A program made the position numbers and the translations under genes. DNA of 64,000 bases from Phoronis australis (lineage: Eukaryota; Phoronida; Phoronidae): positions 1,053,612-1,117,611 of the forward strand of contig NMRA01000021.1 of the NCBI GenBank assembly GCA_002633005.1, written 5' to 3'. This document shows, piece after piece, positions 36,801 to 44,026 of this stretch. The notes beneath the pieces are model-generated. The model saw nothing but the letters and a program-made list of their open reading frames with translations. It searched no databases and was not told where the DNA came from. Positions within the stretch are counted from its first letter, which is position 1. Every line of letters starts with the position of its first letter.

Positions 36801-38364
36801 CACTTCACTGTCCACATCATGAAGATCAGTCAAACTACAGGGAATTCCCCAGTGCCAGCCACTGACTGAGGACAGAGGATTAAGCAAGTTCAGGCCATCA
36901 GCACAACCACTCTTGCACCGCTGCAGAGGAGGGATATAAAATGTCTTCTCCGCAGGGACTCATCTAGCGGCCCCAAGGTCATTGACCAGTTTCAAAAAAC
37001 CACAACTTGGGCAGCCAAGACAGCAAAAAAAAAGGTATGATTAGAGACAACCTCGGCAAAAAAGAATGATTTTAATAATTTTGATTAATTAATTTTATTG
37101 AAACCTAAAAGTATTTGTTTTAGTTTAATAAATATTCCGATATGAATTGGAATCACAATTAACATAGACTTTTACCAAAAATATCACAATGACAAATGGC
37201 AAGTGTCGGCAGCCATATTTTTCGGGGGGGGGGGGGAGACTGTCTCCCTGTCCAGTGATANATTATGTCATGCGATTCCTAGTACAGGAAGTGTGTCATA
37301 GGTAACCCATCATATGTTGTTATGTAGTTGTGTGTATATATATTGTGATGATATGTAGAATAAATCAGTTCAGTGTTCAGTTCATTTCTGTTCGTTTCAC
37401 TGCATAGTTAATGGAGTGTCTACTTTATTTGACAAAGTAAGATACACAACACTTAGAGACAACCTCGGCTAAAAAAGAAGAATTTTAATATTTTTGATTA
37501 GTTAATTTTATTGGAACCTAAAAGTCCTTGTTTTAGTTGAATAAATATTCTGATATGAATTGAAATCACTATTAACATGGATTTTAACCATAAATATCAC
37601 ACAGACAAATGGCAAGTGTTGGTAGCCATATTTTTCAGGGAGTAGGGTGGAGGGGACTGTCTCCCTGTCCAGTGATATCAAGGTGACCTCATACGTATTC
37701 TCCGCATAGTGCGACTGTCAATCTCGTGAATTTAGACTCCCGCCTTTGAAATCCAAGAGGAGTTCCTACCCCTCCCCCTACAGTTGTTTGCGGTCTAAAA
37801 CCCTGTCTATATTATGCCGTTTGAAAACTTGCACATGAATGAATTTTCCACCATCTGACTTTGCGTTTGATGTGAGAGAGACTTCCTTTCTGAGCACATG
37901 TCCCATATTTCAAATTATATTAATTAATATGTATGAAGAAAGATCTCTGGTAAAAGTTTGAGGCCATGACAGCTTCATTCCACTACTGCCAATACTTGAT
38001 CCATTACAGAACTGTACATCTGTTCTGACACTACATTGTTGCAACAGAAACGGAGGGAGAAAACACAAGCAATGGCCATGCATTACTCATAAGTCATAAT
38101 ATTAGTAGGTACATAAAGTATAGCCATCTATCAACAGAATTCGTATCTAAGACACTCAAAATTACAATCTCAACAAAGATGGCCTTCTTTCAATAAAAGC
38201 AACTAAATCAATTTGTCTGAAATCAAAGATAATAGCAAAATTAGTCTCAATGACTTTTGACAGAACTCACTGAATAAACCCGAGACGGACGACCCCTGAC
38301 CCTCACCCTGACCTAGTACTATCCCTGCTGAGGACAGTAACAACAGAATTGTAGTGACTGACAT
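9691..38364 (-). CDS. Cont: Contactin (CTLD-6xIg-4xFN3-GPI), 25 coding exons
   Basis: GPI-anchored cell-adhesion protein of the contactin family; in insects the CTLD-bearing form acts in septate junctions together with neurexin IV and neuroglian. Coding segments, in gene order, are 38364-38271, 36512-36421, 35335-35250, 33316-33153, 32476-32366, 31771-31561, 30365-30235, 29863-29768, 28881-28675, 25602-25497, 24702-24515, 24008-23712, 23046-22753, 22175-21994, 21538-21412, 20329-20171, 18838-18689, 17481-17387, 16273-16184, 15821-15662, 14848-14727, 13256-13070, 12492-12377, 11786-11585 and 9821-9691. They total 3798 nt, all introns are GT-AG and every phase matches. Domains by residue: signal 1-18, CTLD ~32-182, Ig1-6 ~183-795, FN3 1-4 ~796-1222, GPI signal ~1223-1265. 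Each Ig domain begins at a phase-1 intron, as is usual for this family. The length is close to that of other CTLD-bearing contactins. The symbol follows the insect gene. The family call is firm; alternative splicing was not testable. Confidence 0.95.
9880..10262 (+). repeat. Degenerate ~30-40-bp minisatellite in contactin intron 24
   Basis: About nine loose copies of TAATAATTACACAGTGACAC-TTTACAGG, best preserved near 10200-10250. The array starts about 60 bp from the acceptor of the GPI exon. Confidence 0.6.
10263..11584. other. Rest of contactin intron 24, nothing recognised
   Basis: AT-rich intronic sequence between the minisatellite and exon 24. No coding pattern or known repeat was seen. 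Confidence 0.6.
11585..11786 (-). CDS. Cont: Contactin exon 24: FN3-4 end
   Basis: VRIWKQGETIHKARDID, YNIWNLRVFGYSRGGVGKMS and SSPVMQFIMGCNVQE. Reading on past the donor would stop within two codons; the phase-1 donor GTAAGT instead joins the GPI exon at 9821. Acceptor TTGTAG; 202 nt. Confidence 0.94.
12267..12346 (+). repeat. ~20-bp tandem repeat, four copies
   Basis: The unit CGCCCCTATCACTAAACCAC repeats with small changes inside the intron downstream of contactin exon 23 (lower coordinates). Confidence 0.85.
12377..12492 (-). CDS. Cont: Contactin exon 23: FN3-4 start
   Basis: PINMPEELTLMRVDTSTIKL followed by KWRGVT and EEPLQGYK, the start of the last FN3 domain. Acceptor ATTACAG, donor GTATGT; 116 nt, phase 1 to 0. 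Confidence 0.94.
13070..13256 (-). CDS. Cont: Contactin exon 22: FN3-3 end
   Basis: ISYWTLKELEDRAERATIWG and LLPDTYYRVTVNVINGAGNG. It joins exon 21 in phase 0 to give GYLISYW, the expected GY-IRYW strand. Acceptor TTTCAG, donor GTATGT; 187 nt, phase 0 to 1. Confidence 0.95.
13564..13671 (+). repeat. Perfect 27-nt inverted repeat inside a direct repeat
   Basis: Arms 13583-13609 and 13614-13640 are exact reverse complements with a 4-nt loop (AGGG). The motif CACTGCACAATG-GGG-TATGTGAGCC flanks it in direct orientation at 13564 and 13639. It lies in contactin intron 21. Confidence 0.9.
14095..14726 (+). repeat. 62-64-bp minisatellite spanning the exon 21 splice donor, split by a TIR element
   Basis: Units start at 14095, 14159, 14221 and 14687 (TATAAGAG / TATGAGGC). 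The third is interrupted at 14261-14663; removing the 403-bp insert restores a 63-bp period. Each unit carries, on the minus strand, a copy of the last ~20 nt of exon 21 plus the donor and ~40 nt of intron. Confidence 0.85.
14261..14663 (+). mobile_element. 403-bp TIR element (MITE), copy 1
   Basis: Begins GGGTCCGGTCTCCAATCTTT and ends AAAGATTAGAGACCGGGCCC: imperfect inverted ends of ~30 nt. Inserted in GTACCA^GATAAC, as the uninterrupted minisatellite copies show. It is collinear with the element at 47560-47967. The superfamily is not clear from the ends; only an A is shared on both flanks. Confidence 0.85.
14727..14848 (-). CDS. Cont: Contactin exon 21: FN3-3 start
   Basis: PTAIPDGVKAEPYNSTALRV followed by FWNPIPDTRE and KLRGYL. 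The donor CTG|GTACGT at 14726-14721 lies inside a 62-64-bp minisatellite that copies this exon end into the intron. Acceptor CCTCAG; 122 nt, phase 1 to 0. Confidence 0.93.
15662..15821 (-). CDS. Cont: Contactin exon 20: FN3-2 end
   Basis: LKFYSDYEIAVRAKNIVGNG then PLSAVVTVKSSEE, the F-G strand end of FN3-2. Acceptor TTTAG, donor GTGAGT; 160 nt, phase 0 to 1. Confidence 0.94.
16184..16273 (-). CDS. Cont: Contactin exon 19: FN3-2 middle
   Basis: ALTRAEYHGRDVQYIVYWRL and TDSDWSS, the conserved contactin segment PL-REYHYG-D--YIV--R. Acceptor TTTTAG, donor GTAAGT; 90 nt, phase 0 to 0. Confidence 0.94.
17387..17481 (-). CDS. Cont: Contactin exon 18: FN3-2 start
   Basis: PKCTTGETAPRVAPRNVTGG then DLVMQWD, matching the AP--APS-V-G-GG-----L-I-W start of contactin FN3-2. 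Acceptor TTTCAG, donor GTAAGT; 95 nt, phase 1 to 0. Confidence 0.94.
18689..18838 (-). CDS. Cont: Contactin exon 17: FN3-1 second part
   Basis: ATVGGLNAYSTYTFRVRAAN followed by KYGVGPPSQSS, the L-x(3)-Y-x-F-R-V-x-A-x-N-x-x-G-x-G-x-P-S hallmark of FN3. Acceptor ATTTAG, donor GTGAGT; 150 nt, phase 1 to 1. Confidence 0.95.
19715..19838 (+). repeat. 62-bp direct dimer with an acidic reading frame
   Basis: GATAGTGTGGATACTGATG starts copies at 19715 and 19777. The second copy reads WSDLDTDFSDEERFPD, an acidic stretch like the N-terminus of piggyBac-type transposases, but stops break the first copy. Intronic; identity unproven. Confidence 0.4.
20171..20329 (-). CDS. Cont: Contactin exon 16: FN3-1 first part
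   Basis: GPPGPPAGVDC is the conserved Ig6-to-FN3 hinge of contactins (GPPGPP), followed by ASLTWNEG with the FN3 tryptophan and GFRVEARIEIVGKWEV. Acceptor TTGCAG, donor GTAAGG; 159 nt, phase 1 to 1. Confidence 0.95.
21412..21538 (-). CDS. Cont: Contactin exon 15: Ig6 second part
   Basis: GVLYFRYIGYDMAGKYRC and IARTVADETSREAELILL, matching the H-A-G-K-Y-x-C / QT-VD--S--A-L segment of contactins. Acceptor TTTTCAG, donor GTGCGT; 127 nt, phase 0 to 1. Confidence 0.95.
21994..22175 (-). CDS. Cont: Contactin exon 14: Ig6 first part
   Basis: RNFTCVANYNPRLDEVYIWE followed by NGNLIDFRRNGHKFYQ, which matches the NDQLIDF-K-G-HFE stretch of contactin Ig6. Acceptor TTTCAG, donor GTGACT; 182 nt, phase 1 to 0. 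Confidence 0.95.
22753..23046 (-). CDS. Cont: Contactin exon 13: Ig5
   Basis: A whole Ig domain. VTLPCQPEAAPKGQRTWRKN resembles the contactin Ig5 signature CQPEAAP; DGSLYISNLQRTADRGEYTC closes it. Acceptor TTGTAG, donor GTGAGT; 294 nt, phase 1 to 1. Confidence 0.95.
23712..24008 (-). CDS. Cont: Contactin exon 12: Ig4
   Basis: A whole Ig domain in one exon. VEWKCRAEGKPDVTYQWYKN carries the C and W, and DDGMYQCAATNFHGSNY closes the fold. Acceptor TTTAG, donor GTGAGC; 297 nt, phase 1 to 1. Confidence 0.95.
24515..24702 (-). CDS. Cont: Contactin exon 11: Ig3 second part
   Basis: GILEYTWTRVDGNAFPRK, VLVIPDISLRDAGKYRCTV and the closing strand DISVNPQ. The C-strand Trp and the D-A-G-x-Y-x-C motif are both present. 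Acceptor ACACAG, donor GTAAGT; 188 nt, phase 2 to 1. Confidence 0.94.
24795..24825 (+). repeat. (AATAC)n microsatellite
   Basis: About six pentamers in contactin intron 10, next to exon 11. Confidence 0.85.
25497..25602 (-). CDS. Cont: Contactin exon 10: Ig3 first part
   Basis: PVIYDGFPMISPSAPKRGD then VRVECFAYG, the start of Ig3 with the B-strand cysteine. Acceptor CTTCAAG, donor GTAAGT; 106 nt, phase 1 to 2. Preceded by the window's longest contactin intron, ~3.1 kb (25603-28674). Confidence 0.93.
26121..26242 (+). repeat. 122-nt near-perfect palindrome
   Basis: Arms 26121-26180 and 26183-26242 meet at a central CG with only two mismatches in 60. Each arm contains GGTCACATGATGTGACC, itself a palindrome. 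Pairing continues less perfectly outward to about 26113 and 26250 (GCAAG / CTTGC). Confidence 0.95.
26752..28560 (+). repeat. GCCACTAGGNGGC repeat family, block 1
   Basis: Loosely repeating 150-180-bp subunits. Each has a CCACTAGG core (27851 with GCCACTAGGTGGCG; 26953 and 28386 with GCCACTAGGGG), a CCAAATTTCATGAAAA-like box (for example 28318) and AGATACAGAGG or GGAGATACAG. The same words in the same order return at 58809-59300 and 62500-63520. Confidence 0.75.
28675..28881 (-). CDS. Cont: Contactin exon 9: Ig2 second part
   Basis: TYQWYKDRPDNFVR with the C-strand tryptophan, then GGTLYFSSITTSDSGNYYC, very typical of contactin Ig2, and PYGEAESSTKNPVRVV as the G strand. Acceptor TTTCAG, donor GTAAGT; 207 nt, phase 1 to 1. 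Confidence 0.95.
29768..29863 (-). CDS. Cont: Contactin exon 8: Ig2 first part
   Basis: ELPAFPSDERD followed by YATIACNPPPSSN, the start of Ig2 with the B-strand cysteine. Acceptor TTTCAG, donor GTAAGT; 96 nt, phase 1 to 1. Confidence 0.92.
30235..30365 (-). CDS. Cont: Contactin exon 7: Ig1 second half
   Basis: YLTINMPISDKDFGQYVCKA is the E-F strand segment with the D-x-G-x-Y-x-C signature that closes Ig1. Acceptor GCTTCAG, donor GTGAGT; 131 nt, phase 2 to 1. Confidence 0.94.
31561..31771 (-). CDS. Cont: Contactin exon 6: Ig1 first half
   Basis: Linker plus the first half of an I-set Ig domain. PRGPRFTVLPKDVFF is the A strand, VQLACAADGWPQPTYTWE carries the B-strand cysteine and C-strand tryptophan. 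Acceptor CCAAAG, donor GTAAGA; 211 nt, phase 1 to 2. Confidence 0.94.
32366..32476 (-). CDS. Cont: Contactin exon 5: CTLD end
   Basis: Ends the lectin-like domain with GRWGWVRGVDAARSYICE; YICE supplies the terminal conserved cysteine. No WND calcium motif is present and the inner-pair cysteine upstream of YICE is missing. Acceptor CTACAG, donor GTCTGT; 111 nt, phase 1 to 1. Confidence 0.92.
33153..33316 (-). CDS. Cont: Contactin exon 4: CTLD core
   Basis: Contains WYTSGRRD and FKWEDGS, the W-T-G and F-WEDG signatures of CTLDs. The usual calcium/sugar EPN or QPD triad is absent; the stretch reads SEDHKVNRKGD. The expected inner cysteine after the long loop is a tyrosine (IYYEF). The acceptor ends in AAG. 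Donor GTAAGT; 164 nt, phase 2 to 1. Confidence 0.93.
34597..34672 (+). repeat. tRNA-derived SINE-like fragment
   Basis: AGCAGTGGCAGTGCTG resembles a tRNA D-arm (AGCTCAGTGGTAGAGC) and AAGGTCCCAGATTCAAACCC a T-arm with B box. The acceptor stem is missing, so this is a SINE-like relic and not a tRNA gene. It lies in contactin intron 3. Confidence 0.45.
34825..34882 (+). repeat. 29-bp exact tandem dimer
   Basis: AAGGCCTAAATATATGGTGT and the following ACAGCACAC are repeated without change at 34825 and 34854, implying a recent slippage event. Confidence 0.92.
35250..35335 (-). CDS. Cont: Contactin exon 3: CTLD part 2
   Basis: Encodes VYGATLVSVNDIAENDFIVT, the CTLD helix-2 region (consensus GA-LVSI-D--EN-FI). 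Acceptor TTTTCAG, donor GTAAGG; 86 nt, phase 0 to 2. It is flanked by intronic repeats, and the pogo-family MITE begins only 26 bp away at 35362. Confidence 0.92.
35362..35822 (+). mobile_element. 461-bp pogo-family MITE with TA target duplication
   Basis: Left end CCGAGATTTTTCGTACATAA and right end TTATCTACGAAAAATCTCGG are inverted repeats flanked by TA on both sides (35360-35361 and 35823-35824). The interior repeats TTTATTCGG and CCCATGGGCAT words. It is a deletion derivative of the longer element at 40882. Confidence 0.85.
36421..36512 (-). CDS. Cont: Contactin exon 2: CTLD part 1
   Basis: Starts the C-type lectin-like fold with CPEPWVEYSDNCYYFV and ends in LACE. The first two cysteines form the long-form CTLD hairpin, and the third is the alpha-helix cysteine that pairs with the one in exon 5. 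Acceptor TTTTAG, donor GTATGT; 92 nt, phase 1 to 0. Confidence 0.92.
37041..37677 (+). repeat. ~220-bp diverged direct repeat flanking a possible solo LTR
   Basis: 37041-37260 and 37453-37677 are collinear, both opening TTAGAGACAACCTCGG and closing CTGTCTCCCTGTCCAGTGATA. Between them lies ~190 bp with TGTCATAGGTAACCC near its start, AGAATAAATCAGTTCAGTG in the middle and GATACACAACA at the end, an arrangement like a short LTR with a poly(A) signal. No target duplication was found. One N at 37261. Confidence 0.5.
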
Positions 38365-38376
38365 GGCGCAGGAAAT
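38271..38376 (-). CDS. Cont: Contactin exon 1: start codon and signal peptide
   Basis: A pyrimidine-rich acceptor (TTTTTCAG) sits just upstream at 38377-38379, so at least one non-coding 5' exon lies at higher coordinates; I could not locate it. ATG is at 38364-38362 with 12 nt of leader in this exon. The product begins MSVTTILLLLSSAGIVLG followed by QGEGQ, a classic signal peptide with probable cleavage after residue 18. Donor GTGAGT; the exon ends in phase 1. Confidence 0.9.
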
Positions 38377-39274
38377 CTGAAAAAGACACAAACATCAAGT
38401 GGTTTGAAAACGCAAAATGTTAAAAGCCCACTGTGTACACCGCACACAGTGCAAATACAAGAGATGATCATTTTAAATATTTCCAAATCTCCCACAAAAC
38501 AGAGCAACAATAGTACAATTGAAATAAGACTCTAGGAATTGCATTTAGCAAGTCAGAATTGCTCACATCTGCTACCATGATTCTTCAAGAAGTTTGGAGG
38601 AAACAGGACAGGGTGACAAAGGACACAGTTCAAACAAAAAAGGTCACTGGTGGGCGCAACATAGGCTAGGTAATAATTGGATAGGTGGGTCTATGATTAA
38701 AAATTGCAGTGCTCGACAGGCAGGTGGCCAAATGCAATCTCAGATTGTGAGTATCAAAGTCAGACAATAATTCCCCAAAATTCATTTCCAATTTTTATTT
38801 TGGATTCCAAACTTCAAATTACTAATGCTCACTTTTCCAAGATTCATTACCTTTGATTCACAATTGTTGCATTTATTTCTGGAACAGTGCATTTGCCACA
38901 AAAGCAGTCAACACGTGTGTTTAAATTACAACAGTTAAGTAAACCAACACAAGTCGGGACTTTTTCGGCAAAAATCAGGCATGATGGGTGAAATATCCTG
39001 CGATCGTCTGCGTTCTACGTCCATTTGTTGGCAGGAGGAATTGAGTAAGAGAATAAAGTACATTTACGGGGAGAAATTGGAGAGGTACGCGTAAAATACT
39101 GAGAATGGGTCACGTTACAACCGACGACATTTACAATGGACCGGCAATCTCCAATTCCATTTGACGAACTGGGATTTTTATTTTTGACAACCTCAGATTT
39201 CGTTTGGCGACCTGGGATTTTTGTCAGGGTGCCAAATGCGAATTGATGTTAAGCTAAGTGTAGAGTGTTGAATA

Positions 39275-39336
39275 GATTTGAGAACCAATAACTCCCACTG
39301 AATAAAGGGTGCTACTCAGTGGGAGACTCTCAAATC
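39275..39336 (+). repeat. Small hairpin element related to one at 61.6 kb
   Basis: Nested inverted repeats: GATTTGAG/CTCAAATC outside and CTCCCACTGA/TCAGTGGGAG inside. TTTGAGAACCA followed by CTACTGAATAA-like sequence recurs near 61660-61690. Confidence 0.6.
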
Positions 39337-40689
39337 AGGGACCCATGTATCAAACTATTACCACCACTTTAGGGCTGGACAGAGCTGTAGTCACATGCGT
39401 GAAAGTAATTTATTTGTCAAATTTCACAAATACACAATCAAGAAACTTGTTAGAGGATATATATGCTTCAGCAGTAAGACTCTAAGTCCGATGTGTGCCA
39501 AGGCAGTCTGCCATGAGCATCACATAACAGCCCACCTGAAGTTGTGACTTTACTGTTTTTGAGATTTTTGATCGTCACAAGCAATCAAAAACTTATTTAA
39601 CTGATCAAGCGAAAACAGGTCTTCAAAGGATTGCTCGATACTGATTTCGTAAAGTTCCATGCATATTTGATAAGAAAGATCTGAGCATACAGATTTTTTG
39701 TGTGGAACCTTTTTGTATTAGAATGATTGAGGACTGGTGTGCCAGTGCCAGGCAGTGGTCAGATCAGGAACAGATTTAGTATGACACACTAGTGTTTTTC
39801 AATGGCTTTGCCAATCGAAGTACATTTTCTGGAAAGAAACAATTACAGGAATATCTATACAGAATGTTCATTAACGACACCTGTATGAGTCACTTTAGAG
39901 GCATTAGTCAGTTGACCTAGTTTTTCAAGATCAGGTACAGGTAGCTTAAAATGTCACGTTTTAAGAAAAGAGTGAAGTAAACCCATTTAAATTTACCAGC
40001 ATGCTCACATATAATAAATCTGTCTTCTGTGACAAAATACTAGAAAACAACCAAATACTTACTTGCGAATATTACCAAAATTATTCACAGGCCATTTCAC
40101 TCCTAAGACGAAGTTTACCAATATGGCCGTTATTACCGCTTTCGGAAATGGGTCACTATTTTTCTCAGGTGTGCCGTAGATGGCGCTACATCAGAGATAC
40201 CCCAGGAGAAATATACTTGTTCTCCAAACTGAGTTTCCTTCACATAAGGTTCGGCCTCTTCAGAAATTCATTCTTCATCTCAGAAATTTTCCTCTACGCA
40301 CGTCTCGGTAAGGTCTACTATCTTTCAGGGCCCATGGCTCTAATTTGTAGAATTCATAATCAGAAAAGGCGAGATCGTGCCTTGTTAATGCATGTGATGG
40401 GCTCCTTCGTTAATGGACTGAGCCTCCCTTAAGTGCAGTATGTGTGATTTTATGAATCAAACTTAGTCTCCTATTCTATGGTGCTCAACTTTGTTAACCT
40501 TACGTATATAGTATTTTAAATTTGTTTTAATTTCACATACATTTATATATTTTATAATTTTATAACTTATGTATATATTTGTCGGTATTAGCCTTTGGCC
40601 AATGTTTTCTCGTTGTTTCATTAACCGACTATAAATAAAATGACTTGACACAGTGACCTGACTTGTCTGCCCCGGTCTGACAGGCCCGT

Positions 40690-40760
40690 TCAGCATAAGG
40701 GAGGTCCGGGGGATTCGAACTCCTCCCCCGCCGGCGGAAAAGGTCCAGCCCTACTCCCGG
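40690..40760 (-). repeat. B-box-bearing SINE-like fragment
   Basis: On the minus strand GGAGTTCGAATCCCCC fits a Pol III B box in a GC-rich context. No A box is visible at the proper distance, so this is at most part of a tRNA-derived repeat. Confidence 0.3.
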
Positions 40761-40881
40761 CCGTTAATGATCGGATGTAGATGAACAACGAGCAACAAGA
40801 TTGTTGCAGCTCTTGGTACTACTAACTACAATGAAAAATTGAAGAGAGTTCGTTTGCTTCCAGATTCAAAGCGCTTCACTA

Positions 40882-42210
40882 CCGTTCCGTAGATAAGCCC
40901 CCAGGCGTGTATTCGGAAAGTGAACATTTTCAGGCATTTTAGTAACACCAATAAACTTAAAGCCCGGCGTTTATTCGGAAAAGGGGGCGTGTTAACGGAA
41001 AGTCGTGATTTTGGCTAAGTAAATACAGCATGATCGCGCGGTATGTATTTTTGTAAGTGAAACAGCCCTTCTGAGTGGATGGTACGAAAAAGACTGTTGA
41101 CACCTGTTAACAAAGCTAATTGTGTAGCAACTTATCAACGGGACAAAAATTAAAATGGCATGACACCTCTAGACCTCTTTGTGGCAAAGTTGATAGCACC
41201 CAAGGACACCTAGTAAAAACTTCGGCTTGAATATTACCACCACGCATTCAAGTTGTGAAAAAATAACAAGTTCGAGCGTGTGAAATTTCGGGGTCTAACG
41301 AAGCTCAACACACATTGATACCAAGCTTAATTTTGACGACAGTCTTCATGCATCTAGCTGGCCTGTTACGTCATAACCCGCGAAAGCACACAGACATGGA
41401 TAATTTACATTTTGTCCGGCGGTCACGTTTAGTCTGCGGCGGTCCTGTTTTGTGGTGGAGCGTTATGTTTTTAGGTGCGTCTGTCCCATTTATGGTGCGG
41501 CGGTCCCATTTGATCCCTTAGATCGTGTTTAGTGGCGAGTTGGTCCGATTTGGAGGACCGGCGGTCATGTTTTGGGTCCGGCGGCTATGTTATTTCTCAT
41601 CTGGTGTGTATCAGTATTGACTTGATATCGCACTCCTCTATCTTAGGATCGAGAAACTTCTGGAATTTGTATCTTCAGCCATGCGAAAAATCCCGCAAGA
41701 CATCATTATAAGAGCTTTCGAATGTTGATGGGCAAATGGTCTCTAGCGTATTATTCAACCCCGGATTCGCGAACACATCGCGGGTAGTCAAGGACGGCAA
41801 GTCGCCGGATCCCTTCACCGACTCGGAGGTGGAAAGAAATTCGGAGGAAGAGCTGGATCAAAACATTGACATGAACTGAATACACGTAGATTTAGAAGTT
41901 TTGTGGCTGATTTTTTACCTAAAACTGTTTTTAAAAAAAAATATAGTAATAAATGCATAGTTCGGCAACACTTCATTCGTTTTTATAATCGATAAATGCT
42001 CTACAAAACTGACTTTGTGACTAAAAGGTGACGCTAAGTGGGCGTTTAAAAGGAAGTTTTCCAAATAAACACACTACTATCTGGACACTTGACACGAGAA
42101 GTTGCAACATCAAATAAACGCCCGTGGGCGTATAGGCCCATTCGACATAATTTTCCGAATAACCGCACATGGGCGTTTCATCGGGTGGGCTTATCTACGG
42201 AAAACCCCGG
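40882..42210 (+). mobile_element. 1.33-kb pogo-like transposon relic
   Basis: Ends CCGTTCCGTAGATAAGCCCC and GGGCTTATCTACGGAAAACC (followed by CCGG) are inverted repeats matching the MITE at 35362, with TA at 40880-40881 and 42211-42212. Compared with the MITE it has ~0.9 kb of extra interior, which carries a decayed transposase 3' end (41654-41879). This is the expected master/derivative relation in the Tc1/mariner-pogo superfamily. Confidence 0.8.
41654..41879 (+). pseudogene. Decayed 3' end of a pogo-like DDE transposase
   Basis: KLLEFVSSAMRKIPQDIIIR then AFEC-WANGL resembles the I-P-x-E-I-I-x-x-S-F-x-x-C-G-I-x-N-x-L stretch near the C-terminus of pogo/Tigger transposases. A stop interrupts it (TGA at 41726). 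In another frame VKDGKSPDPFTDSEVERNSE and EELDQNIDMN form an acidic tail ending in TGA at 41877-41879. Only this end of the gene remains. Confidence 0.55.
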
Positions 42211-42212
42211 TA

Positions 42213-43785
42213 ACTTCGGCCGAGTGGTGTTTGCGTAGATGACAAATAAGAGGACTCGAGGCTTTATGTCATTCATCAGTGTTGAACACGCGTGGTGGCT
42301 ACACCAAAGTGTAACGATCGGGAGCTGAGAAGTAAATGTCTATACCTAGGCATAAAACTCTAGTCCTCATGACCTCATAGTAGGCCTAAGTCACAAAGCT
42401 TATAGCAGCGAGACGGGAGCTCCCAGAACTAAGCGGTGTGGTGTGAATGCCTTAAAATCGGCGTACTGAGCCGAAAATAGATGTTTCAGTTATTTCGGTG
42501 TAGTTGCGTGCATAGTACGGTAATGTAGGCATTTTGTGATCGTCAAATATGTATGTTCATCCAGTGTCCACTTTGATTGTGGACTAATCGATGGATTGAC
42601 ATGCATGCTTGTACACGTGTGTTCGTTGCCGTCTTTTAAATTCAGTACACCCTGACGGTAAGTTCACAATAGCTATTAGGTAGTCGTCCGTTGTGCTCAA
42701 AAACCAGACATTTAACCAGTATGTTTTCTTTCACTGGAAAAAACCTGACGAGCATGTTCACCGTTTATCGGCGATTGGGGAAACGGTAAGCCTAGACCTC
42801 AACTCCAAGTGAAGAAAGTCTATAGTCTTGTCAATTAGAGTCAATCATGTGGTGCACAGCCCTGCAGACTTGATTCATATACGAGCAAAAAACTTCTTGA
42901 TGGAAAAGATTTCCAAGCCGATGGTACTATGCTAAAAGTTCACTATATACCACACCGACTAAAAGCCCGGAGGTCCATTGCTCCGAAGATCCACTACTCC
43001 GAAAGTTCACTACTCCGAAGGTTCGCAACATTACTTCAAATTTCCACAATTCAGAAACCAGAACTCTGACAGATCATTACTTTGATTGTCTGCTCACCGG
43101 ACAACTCATTCTCGATGTAGGGACAACGTCCTGGAGCACGCGTCGGCAGGCTGCGGCGGCCAACCCCGGTTTCACTTAAGAAGACTGAATGGGACACTTT
43201 GACTTCGTGAAGACGGTCAGGGACAGAGTGGGCCTGACTACATTTAGTTTTGACCCTGTCGTGCGGCGTGGTTGGGTGAGGTTGACGAGCACGGGCCGGC
43301 CGCTAACTTTGATCAGTCCTGCTGCGCGATGCAATCATGACATGGATTTGATGAATGTATCGTGGTTGATAATTTATCAATATTCCAACTTCATATTCTT
43401 TTAAAAATGCAAATATGCACTCATTTTTCGTATTCGCAAGACATGCCGGCAATTTCAGTTGCATGCGCGTGTGAAATCCAAACACAAATACCCGGGCGTT
43501 GTTTTCGGTGCTTATACCTGGCTCCCAAGCGGTCTTCCTCCACCTGTGGCCGGGTAAAGATACGTAACTATATGCAATCCCCGACTGCCGCTAGTACGGA
43601 GGATATGCAGGGGGCATGGGGGTACTGTACAGCGCCTCCTCCTTGTCAGCGCAGAGCCCGCAGGTCGACTTGACCACTGTGGACCACGGCGTTTCGCCAA
43701 TGAAACGCAGAGCCGGAGGCGACGCCGGCCAGGCGGTAAGCCTGGCACTCGATCCCGCTTCGTTACGTTTGTTAACCCTGAGAAA
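42213..43785. other. Intergenic, nothing recognised
   Basis: GC content rises after 43100 and several overlapping open frames appear on both strands near 43500-43900, which is what GC-rich repeat DNA produces by chance. No splice-supported coding sequence was seen. Confidence 0.55.
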
Positions 43786-44026
43786 GCGACACAAATCAAA
43801 GTGGCCAATAGCGAAACATTTCTGGGGACTTCGACATTTTTCAATGCAGTGTTTCAAAAAGCGACACAACCGGCCAATAAACGACACATTTCTGGGAACT
43901 TAAATAATTTTCAATATAACGTTTCTGAAAGCGACGCACAAGGCCAATAAACGACACATTTCTGGGAACTTAGATAATTTTCAATATAACGTTTCTGAAA
44001 GCCACGCACAAGGCCAATAAACGACA
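43786..44026 (+). repeat. 70-75-bp tandem repeat, about 3.4 copies
   Basis: Units begin at 43786, 43861, 43931 and 44001 (GCGACAC / GCGACGC / GCCACGC) and carry GGCCAATAAACGACACATTT. The last is cut after CAATAAACGACA by the hAT-like end at 44027. Confidence 0.9.

Larger units (their letters stand above)
38377..40879. other. Contactin 5' flank or first intron, nothing firm
   Basis: A non-coding 5' exon and promoter must lie here or further right. A small hairpin element is at 39275-39336. The 143-codon open frame at 40001-40432 has no recognisable domain or splice context. Confidence 0.5.

Noticed and set aside
40001-40432. 143-codon plus-strand open frame
   Set aside because: No domain, no homology I recognise, no splice signals placing it in a gene; likely chance.
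43512-43903. Overlapping open frames on both strands
   Set aside because: GC-rich DNA lacks stops by chance; frames mirror each other and show no domain.
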